Shown here: piece after piece, positions 5,441 to 9,612 of the stretch
Layout: each line of letters begins with the position of its first letter
Position numbering within the stretch: the stretch's first letter is position 1
Assembly: GCA_018303705.1 (NCBI GenBank)
Contig: JAGVXQ010000016.1
Location: 1 to 9,612, forward strand
DNA from: Candidatus Woesearchaeota archaeon
Lineage (GTDB): Archaea; Nanobdellota; Nanobdellia; SCGC-AAA011-G17; JACPNG01
Direction of reading: 5' to 3'
DNA: 9,612 bases
Notes under the pieces: generated by a model
Seen by the model: only the letters and a program-made list of their open reading frames with translations
The model's database searches: none
Told to the model about the DNA's origin: nothing
Position numbers and translations under genes: made by a program

Positions 5441-5932
5441 TCAGAGTATGTGCATCTCATGAACGGTTTTGTATGAGTGCAATTCTTTTTCAGAGAACCA
5501 TAATTTTATTTCATTCTCTGAGTCTTCCTTGTTTGATGATGCATGTATCAGGTTCTTTACAGCAATGTTCTTATTGTCAGCATACTCATAAGTTACATGT
5601 GCAAAATCCCCTCTTATTGTTCCAGGCATTGCCTTCCTCGGTTCAGTGTCTCCAACAATCTTTCTTATGTTCTCTATGGCATCAACACCCTCCAAGCACA
5701 ATGCCAAAACAGGGCCTTCTGTTATGAAATTTATCAGCTTGTCCCTTACAAACTTGCCCCTTCTCTTTTCTATATCCTCTGTGTAATGCAGCATTGCAAA
5801 TTCCTGGTCTATCCAGCGCATTTTCATTCCAATTATTTTGAAGCCAGCATCTTCAAACCTGGAAATTATTTTTCCAATAAGGCATCTTTGTATGCCATCA
5901 GGCTTTATCAAGACTAAGCTTCTTTCTATCAT
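5441..5932 (-). CDS. ndk: Nucleoside diphosphate kinase
   Basis: Transfers the terminal phosphate between nucleoside triphosphates and diphosphates through a phosphohistidine. The protein is 163 residues. SLVLIKPDG (5-13) is the N-terminal signature, RGDFAHV lies at 107-113, and the active-site His130 sits in [16 protein letters not shown] (127-142), matching the NxxHgSD family pattern. An in-frame ATG at 5962 would add ten residues, but the ATG at 5932 is chosen because it overlaps the rpl24e stop as ATGA and gives the usual family N-terminus. It is the last gene of the L7Ae-S28e-L24e-Ndk cluster, which is conserved in archaea. Its stop touches the stop of the convergent amidotransferase with no spacer. 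Confidence 0.96.
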   Translation of the reverse strand: MIERSLVLIKPDGIQRCLIGKIISRFEDAGFKIIGMKMRWIDQEFAMLHYTEDIEKRRGKFVRDKLINFITEGPVLALCLEGVDAIENIRKIVGDTEPRKAMPGTIRGDFAHVTYEYADNKNIAVKNLIHASSNKEDSENEIKLWFSEKELHSYKTVHEMHIL

Positions 5933-6108
5933 CGTTCTTTTTTCTTGTATTCCATTGTCCATTTAAAGTCTCTTGGCCTTCTTTTTAGTTTGAGCATGTT
6001 CTTTTGGCATTTGTTTGAGCAGAAGTTAAGAACCTTGCCATCAGTCTGCACATAAATGGTTCCAGTACCCCTTTCAACGACCCCCGAACAGAAAGAACAA
6101 TTAACCAT
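5929..6108 (-). CDS. rpl24e: Ribosomal protein eL24 (L24e)
   Basis: Complete 59-residue large-subunit ribosomal protein. It has the L24e zinc finger with Cys4, Cys7, Cys30 and Cys34 (CxxC...CxxxC), a [17 protein letters not shown] core and the basic tail [13 protein letters not shown] with the RDFKWT-type ending seen in the family. The start lies 1 nt after the rps28e stop and the stop overlaps the ndk start (ATGA), so the cluster is translationally coupled. Confidence 0.95.
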   Translation of the reverse strand: MVNCSFCSGVVERGTGTIYVQTDGKVLNFCSNKCQKNMLKLKRRPRDFKWTMEYKKKER

Positions 6109-6109
6109 A

Positions 6110-6412
6110 TTAACCTCGTCTTGTTTGTGTCAGTTTTCTTGCTTCAATTTCAGTTTCTCTTAGCATCAATACGTCCTTTACTCTTACAGGACCTTTTACA
6201 TTTCTTCTTAATATCTTGTTCTTGTCATATCCATCAAGAATCTTGCACCTTACTTGTATTACCTCGCCCCTTGTTCCAGTCCTACCTACAATCTCCTCAA
6301 CTACAGCAGGGTTTGCATGCGAGAACGTAGTGCTTTGTCTCTCAGCAGGCTTTTGCTGCTCTTTTCTAGGTTGTTCCTTTTTTTCATTGCTATTTTCTTT
6401 GTTATCTTTCAT
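6110..6412 (-). CDS. rps28e: Ribosomal protein eS28 (S28e) with an N-terminal charged extension
   Basis: Small-subunit ribosomal protein. The core from about residue 35 carries the family signature: [36 protein letters not shown] and EARK near the end. Most archaeal S28e proteins are about 70-75 residues; this one is 100, because of roughly 30 extra N-terminal residues rich in Lys, Glu and Gln ([20 protein letters not shown]), likely disordered. No internal Met exists before the core, so the extension is probably real. The ATG at 6412 is 7 nt after the rpl7ae stop, and the stop is 1 nt before rpl24e. Confidence 0.94.
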   Translation of the reverse strand: MKDNKENSNEKKEQPRKEQQKPAERQSTTFSHANPAVVEEIVGRTGTRGEVIQVRCKILDGYDKNKILRRNVKGPVRVKDVLMLRETEIEARKLTQTRRG

Positions 6413-6419
6413 CTTTTGT

Positions 6420-6758
6420 TTACTTAGTCATGTTTGACAGCAATTCTTTGAGCTGGTTCTTTGCTTCGCCTTCATTTATTATCGCTATTACTGTAGTTGA
6501 CCTTTGCAACCCTGACAATGTTCCGAGCTCTTCTTTGCTCTTTACCTTTATCACAGGAACTGATTTTTCCTTGCATAATGGCTCTATGTGCATTATTATC
6601 TCTAGCGGGTTTACATCAGATGCAACAAGAACTAGCTTGACTATTCCCCTTTCAATGGCTTTTGTTACCTCATTGATTCCCTTTTTTATCTTGCCTGTTG
6701 ACTTGGCTAATTCAGCTACCTCATAAGCCTTGTCCATCAATTCCTTTGAAACTTCCAT
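6420..6758 (-). CDS. rpl7ae: Ribosomal protein eL8 / L7Ae, kink-turn binding protein
   Basis: A 112-residue L7Ae. In archaea this protein is a ribosomal protein, a core component of box C/D and H/ACA RNPs and a subunit of RNase P, binding kink-turns in each. The RNA-contacting segment [12 protein letters not shown] (27-38) is clear, as are [17 protein letters not shown] (42-58) and the C-terminal [13 protein letters not shown] region. Length is slightly short for the family. It heads the rpl7ae-rps28e-rpl24e-ndk cluster. The start has a strong Shine-Dalgarno sequence (AGGAGGU, 6769-6763), unlike the leaderless genes nearby, and this lies inside a predicted kink-turn. Confidence 0.96.
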   Translation of the reverse strand: MEVSKELMDKAYEVAELAKSTGKIKKGINEVTKAIERGIVKLVLVASDVNPLEIIMHIEPLCKEKSVPVIKVKSKEELGTLSGLQRSTTVIAIINEGEAKNQLKELLSNMTK

Positions 6759-6760
6759 GT

Positions 6761-6785
6761 TAACCTCCTATTAAATCATTGGTTA
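6761..6785 (-). promoter_or_regulatory. Predicted kink-turn in the rpl7ae leader, including the Shine-Dalgarno sequence
   Basis: The minus strand gives a C-stem UAACC (6785-6781) paired with GGUUA (6765-6761). Strand 1 continues with the 3-nt bulge AAU and then GA (6777-6776); strand 2 has GA (6767-6766) directly before the C-stem, so tandem sheared G-A pairs can form. A short U-G and U-A pair and a UAAU loop follow. A U as third bulge base is the family rule. The AGGAGGU ribosome-binding site is inside the motif and the ATG is 2 nt beyond it. L7Ae binding here would hide the ribosome-binding site. Confidence 0.6.
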
Positions 6786-6809
6786 TGTTTCTTATCTCTT
6801 CAACATGCC

Positions 6810-6820
6810 TTTTAAAGCTT
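6810..6820 (-). promoter_or_regulatory. TATA box of the rpl7ae cluster
   Basis: AGCTTTAAAAGG on the minus strand. Its centre is about 26 nt before base 6788, so transcription would begin just ahead of the predicted kink-turn, leaving a leader of about 30 nt that is almost entirely this structure. Confidence 0.55.
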
Positions 6821-7063
6821 TTGTTTTTGTTCCCAGGGGCTGGCTGCTAAGGCTGATTTTAGTGCTAAAATTATGCACAAAAGAAATCATTGTATTAATT
6901 GGCAGTTTCTACATCACTATTCATTTTAATGCTTTAAGAAAAAGTAGCCTGCATGGGTTATTGTCTTGTTTGTTTTTTTATCTTTGGTGTTATACTCATA
7001 CTTTCTGATAGAATGCAGATATAGCTCACATATTTTTTACACAAACTTCAGCCCATAGCAAGA
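6821..7063. other. Non-coding stretch between rpl7ae and the Sec61-beta gene
   Basis: No gene is supported. There is a 14-bp palindrome with TTTTAG/CTAAAA arms at 6857-6870 and several T-runs, the longest at about 6968-6980, which could end transcripts on the plus strand. A plus-strand frame (6805-7008) is hydrophobic and has no promoter, ribosome-binding site or family look. I saw no convincing box C/D pair or tRNA. Confidence 0.4.
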
Positions 7064-7072
7064 TATTTAAAT
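7064..7072 (+). promoter_or_regulatory. TATA box of the Sec61-beta gene
   Basis: TATTTAAAT centred about 26 nt before the ATG at 7094, consistent with a leaderless mRNA. Confidence 0.65.
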
Positions 7073-7093
7073 GGCTCTTTTTTATTAGAATTT

Positions 7094-7267
7094 ATGGCTG
7101 ATGACAGAATAAGGATGCCTTCCTCAGGTGGTGGCCTAGTAAGGTATTTTGAGGATTACAAGAGCAAGATAGAGCTAAGCCCCATGCTTGTTGTGATCTT
7201 GATAATTGCAGTGATAATCATAGAGGTCTTGCTTCATTTTTCTGGTTCAAGCCTCTTTGGATTGTAA
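7094..7267 (+). CDS. secG: Preprotein translocase subunit Sec61-beta (archaeal SecG)
   Basis: A 57-residue tail-anchored membrane protein of the SecYEbeta translocon. The N-terminal cytosolic part ends in the family motif GGGLVRYFED (12-21), with SPMLVVI following at 29-35. One transmembrane helix spans about 31-48 (MLVVILIIAVIIIEVLLH). The usual archaeal form has the same order: a polar Gly/Ser-rich start, a GLxRYF motif, an amphipathic linker and one C-terminal membrane segment. It is a monocistronic gene with its own TATA box, followed by T-rich sequence that also holds the promoter of the next gene. Confidence 0.93.
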   Translation: MADDRIRMPSSGGGLVRYFEDYKSKIELSPMLVVILIIAVIIIEVLLHFSGSSLFGL

Positions 7268-7279
7268 AACATAGAAATC

Positions 7280-7288
7280 TTTTTATAT
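7280..7288 (+). promoter_or_regulatory. TATA box of the 7311-7685 gene
   Basis: TTTTTATAT centred about 26-27 nt before the ATG at 7311 but only about 18 nt before the ATG at 7302. This favours the second ATG as the real, leaderless start. Confidence 0.55.
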
Positions 7289-7310
7289 TGTATTTTCTGA
7301 AATGCATAAC

Positions 7311-7685
7311 ATGGAAAGAAATTATTATCATGCATCAAGCGCCAATGGCATTGAAGGCAAGTTTGATAAAGCCCTTACTAAAGATAATGAACCTGAATTG
7401 CAGCACGAAGTAAATAGATACAACATTCGAGCCAAGCAAATAGACTTAGCAAAGTTGGCCAATGATTCTGGAATAAATGTGCCTCAAGAGACTGATCAAA
7501 TTTATATTGAATATTGGAATATACGCAACGGAACTATGCTGCTTGAGGCCAGCATATATTTCAAGAATTATAGGGAAGAATTTGTTGCCCCTGGGATAAT
7601 AACAACACAACATGACAAGGCAAAATACTTTGAAAGACAACTTAAAAAATTGCTTGGCATAGAAGTGGGTAAAGATACATTTTAG
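7311..7685 (+). CDS. Unrecognised small protein (124 residues)
   Basis: I do not recognise the family. The start at 7311 fits the TATA spacing; the ATG at 7302 would add three residues (MHN). The sequence is soluble and mixed-charge, with helical stretches such as EVNRYNIRAKQIDLAKLANDSG, then a segment that looks like beta strands (QIYIEYWNIRNGTMLLEASIYF) and a C-terminal helix KAKYFERQLKKLLG. There is no metal motif, membrane segment or signal peptide. It is convergent with the ZIP gene, the two stops being 10 nt apart in a T-rich spacer (7686-7697) that may end this transcript. Confidence 0.75.
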   Translation: MERNYYHASSANGIEGKFDKALTKDNEPELQHEVNRYNIRAKQIDLAKLANDSGINVPQETDQIYIEYWNIRNGTMLLEASIYFKNYREEFVAPGIITTQHDKAKYFERQLKKLLGIEVGKDTF

Positions 7686-7695
7686 GCCTTCTTTT

Positions 7696-8433
7696 TTACT
7701 TAAAATATCCTAAAAAGTAAATCAATAATATGCCTGCAATGAATATAATTATGCTCAAAAAAGATTTTCCCATGTTTGTGTCCTTTCTTATTTCAGGTAT
7801 CAAATCACTGGCAGCGATGTAAAAAAATCCTCCAGCCGCAATAGGCAGCAACAGGTTTACCGTGTATTTCGAGTATGATGAAAGGAAATATCCTATTAGT
7901 CCACCAAAAATCGCCATTAGCGCTGAAATGAAATTGAACATCAAGGCCTTTATTCTTTTAAAGCCACCATAGATAAGGACCCCAAATTCCCCAATTTCTT
8001 GTGGTATTTCATGCAATGCCACTGCAGCAGTTGTAATGATTCCAAGGCTCGTGCTGGAAACAAAGCTTGCAGCTATAATTGTTCCGTCTATGAAATTATG
8101 GACTGCGTCACCAAATAAGTTCATGTAAGCAAACGGGTGTACATGGCATTTGTCATCATGGCAATGCCTCCATTGCAGCACTTTCTCTACCAAAAAGAAC
8201 AATACGAAGCCAGCAAGGACATATGAAAATGTTCGCATAGCTCCCAATTTAGCTATAGATTCTGGCATCAAATCAAAGAATGACGCCCCCATCAGCACTC
8301 CAGCAGATAAGGAAATCAGTATGAATAATATCCTTTGAAGCATGCTTTCCTTGAACAATAATGTTAATGCACCAATGAAAGAAATGATGCTGACAAAAAA
8401 TGTGCTTATTAGGATTAAAAGCAGAATTTCCAT
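7696..8433 (-). CDS. ZIP family metal transporter
   Basis: A 245-residue integral membrane protein of the ZIP (zinc/iron-regulated transporter-like) family, moving divalent metal such as Zn2+ or Fe2+ into the cytoplasm. About eight hydrophobic segments can be traced. The metal-site motifs are HNFIDG (112-117) in TM4 and HEIPQEIGEFG (141-151) in TM5. A loop before TM4 holds the metal-binding cluster HCHDDKCHVH (90-99), the cytosolic His-rich loop typical of the family but with two Cys added. The ATG at 8433 has a strong GAGGTGA ribosome-binding site and lies 18 nt after the kae1 stop, so the two are in one operon. Metal specificity cannot be read from the sequence. Confidence 0.93.
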   Translation of the reverse strand: MEILLLILISTFFVSIISFIGALTLLFKESMLQRILFILISLSAGVLMGASFFDLMPESIAKLGAMRTFSYVLAGFVLFFLVEKVLQWRHCHDDKCHVHPFAYMNLFGDAVHNFIDGTIIAASFVSSTSLGIITTAAVALHEIPQEIGEFGVLIYGGFKRIKALMFNFISALMAIFGGLIGYFLSSYSKYTVNLLLPIAAGGFFYIAASDLIPEIRKDTNMGKSFLSIIIFIAGILLIYFLGYFK

Positions 8434-8451
8434 TTTTCACCTCGCCAGGCG

Positions 8452-9429
8452 TTACGTCCAAAACACATCAACATCATCAACCCGTTCATTTGGATTTATG
8501 TCCAAAGTTTTTATTTCATTCTTCCTGCCACGCTTGAATTCCAAGATCCCTTGCCATGCAATGTTCACAGCATTGTCTCCTGCATACTTCAAAGGAACTG
8601 CAAAGAACCTTGCTTTCCTTTCATTGCACATAATGTTAAGCATTTCTAAAAGCCTCCTGTTTGCTGCAACCCCCCCTATCACAACGCATTCCCTTTTCTG
8701 TGTGTGCGCTAATGCACGCTCAACAACTTCTGCAAGCATTGCAAAGCATGTTTCTTGCATAGAGTAGCATAAATCTTCTTTTGATGCCCCCTTTTTATGT
8801 TTGTTTATGGCTTCTGTGACTATGCCTGAAAAAGCCAAGTCCATCCCCTTTACAGTATATGGAAGTTGTATGTATTTACCTTTTTCTGATAGCTCCTCTA
8901 TTTTTGGCCCTGATGGGAATCCGAGCCCTATTCCTCTGCCAAATTTGTCCAATGCATTTCCTAACCCTATGTCCAATGTCTCACCAAATATTCTGAACCT
9001 GTTGCCTTCCAATGCTATGATCTGCGTGTTTGCCCCCGACGTAAAGATATAAATCGGATCCCTTGTCTTTGTCCAGAACAATCCCGAGCTTAAATGTGCT
9101 ATGCAGTGGTTTACCCCTATTACGTTCTTCTTGTGTTCCAATGCCAAGTACTTTGCCTTTTCTTTAACCACAAGCAAGCAGGGAGCAAGACCAGGGCTTC
9201 TTGAGAAGGATATTAAATCTATGTCTCTGAATGTTATCTTAGCTTGTTTTAATGCATCATTAATTAGTTTGTCTGCTACATTGTGATGGTGCTTCGCTGC
9301 ATCCTGCGGAATTATGCCTCCCTTCTCATTCGTATAGCCATCTCTCAAATCAGCAAGTATATTCTTGTTTTCATCAACTATTGCAACTCCGAATGTATGC
9401 GCAGTTCCCTCGATGCCAAGGCATATCAT
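8452..9429 (-). CDS. kae1: tRNA N6-adenosine threonylcarbamoyltransferase Kae1 (KEOPS subunit)
   Basis: Catalytic subunit of KEOPS, which transfers threonylcarbamoyl to A37 of tRNAs that read ANN codons. The protein is 325 residues, the single-domain length without the fused Bud32 kinase found in some euryarchaea. It opens with the archetypal MICLGIEGTAHTFGV. Metal ligands are visible: His108 and His112 in VNHCIAH, Tyr127, and Asp285 in YAGDNA. Nucleotide-site motifs SGANTQ (131-136), DIGLGNALDKFGR (153-165) and GGVAANRRL (252-260) are intact. A TATA box about 26 nt before the ATG implies a leaderless transcript. A ZIP transporter follows in the same operon. Its expected substrates include the tRNA-Lys(UUU) of this window. 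Confidence 0.97.
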   Translation of the reverse strand: MICLGIEGTAHTFGVAIVDENKNILADLRDGYTNEKGGIIPQDAAKHHHNVADKLINDALKQAKITFRDIDLISFSRSPGLAPCLLVVKEKAKYLALEHKKNVIGVNHCIAHLSSGLFWTKTRDPIYIFTSGANTQIIALEGNRFRIFGETLDIGLGNALDKFGRGIGLGFPSGPKIEELSEKGKYIQLPYTVKGMDLAFSGIVTEAINKHKKGASKEDLCYSMQETCFAMLAEVVERALAHTQKRECVVIGGVAANRRLLEMLNIMCNERKARFFAVPLKYAGDNAVNIAWQGILEFKRGRKNEIKTLDINPNERVDDVDVFWT

Positions 9430-9450
9430 GCTTTAAAATCAGAAGATTGT

Positions 9451-9459
9451 ATATTTAAA
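9451..9459 (-). promoter_or_regulatory. TATA box of the kae1 operon
   Basis: TTTAAATAT on the minus strand, centred about 26 nt before the kae1 ATG at 9429. It sits in the 35-bp gap after the upstream gene's stop. Confidence 0.65.
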
Positions 9460-9464
9460 ATTGA

Positions 9465-9612
9465 TTATTTCCTTGAAAGGTTTCTTGTTCTCTTTGCCTT
9501 AGCGCTAGCATCCTTGAACTTGTGCTCCATTTCATGCCTCATGTTTTCAAATGTTTTGTTCAACGCCTTTTTTAGGTCCCACTCAGACTCATGCGCAGCC
9601 AGTATTATGCTT
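9465..9612 (-). CDS. C-terminal 48 residues of an unrecognised protein
   Basis: A minus-strand frame is open from the right edge to a TAA at 9467-9465. The visible part is strongly charged and helical (HESEWDLKKALNKTFENMRH, then DASAKAKRTRNLSRK) and ends in a basic tail. It has the look of a coiled-coil or nucleic-acid-binding C-terminus. The family cannot be named from this fragment. It is upstream of and codirectional with kae1, but kae1 has its own TATA box in the gap. Confidence 0.65.
   Translation of the reverse strand, partial: SIILAAHESEWDLKKALNKTFENMRHEMEHKFKDASAKAKRTRNLSRK

Noticed and set aside
5933..5962. Longer Ndk start at 5962.
   Set aside because: It would overlap rpl24e by more than 30 nt; the ATGA junction at 5932 gives the family-normal N-terminus.
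6805..7008. Hydrophobic 67-residue plus-strand frame in the rpl7ae/Sec61-beta spacer.
   Set aside because: No ribosome-binding site or correctly placed TATA box, and its composition follows the T-rich DNA.
1..9612. CRISPR array or an obvious defence system.
   Set aside because: No regularly spaced direct repeats and no cas-like or defence-like genes were found.

Overview
The window is archaeal chromosomal DNA. Supporting evidence: an RNA polymerase whose large subunit is split into B'' and B' and preceded by RpoH, the ribosomal cluster L7Ae-S28e-L24e-Ndk, Sec61-beta, the diphthamide enzyme Dph6, Kae1 (KEOPS, t6A), three tRNA genes that all carry introns with bulge-helix-bulge (BHB) splice motifs, and TATA boxes about 26 nt before start codons (leaderless mRNAs). 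The AT-rich DNA, compact spacing, short proteins and many tRNA introns would fit a DPANN-type archaeon such as the Woesearchaeota/Pacearchaeota. That lineage guess is inference.

Layout. Bases 1-2840, minus strand: tRNA-Asp(GUC), tRNA-Lys(UUU), rpoH, rpoB'' and rpoB' (running off the left edge) follow each other with gaps of 2 nt, 18 nt, an 8-nt overlap and 13 nt, so the polymerase subunits may share a transcript with two tRNAs. Bases 3090-3809, plus: an unrecognised 239-residue protein with an acidic tail. Bases 3819-3980: a small unit with terminal inverted repeats and 8-bp direct flanks, resembling a non-autonomous transposable element. Bases 4044-4170, minus: tRNA-Tyr(GUA) with a 55-nt intron, divergent from a plus-strand pair, dph6 and a class I glutamine amidotransferase (4234-5440). 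That pair abuts, tail to tail with no gap, the minus-strand cluster rpl7ae-rps28e-rpl24e-ndk (6758-5441). Bases 7094-7685, plus: Sec61-beta and a small unrecognised protein. Bases 7696-9429, minus: kae1 followed by a ZIP metal transporter. Bases 9465-9612: the C-terminal end of an unrecognised minus-strand gene.

The genes are mostly core information processing: transcription (RpoB', B'', H), translation (L7Ae, S28e, L24e, tRNAs), tRNA and EF2 modification (Kae1, Dph6), nucleotide supply (Ndk) and secretion (Sec61-beta). The most striking signals are RNA-level: a tRNA-Lys gene with two tiny introns (14 and 12 nt) leaving a 7-nt internal exon that contains the anticodon, each with a 4-bp central BHB helix; a predicted kink-turn in the short leader of rpl7ae that includes its Shine-Dalgarno sequence, suggesting autoregulation by L7Ae; and the tRNA-to-polymerase operon arrangement. 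The coupling of dph6 to a stand-alone glutaminase-type gene is the most interesting protein-level hint.
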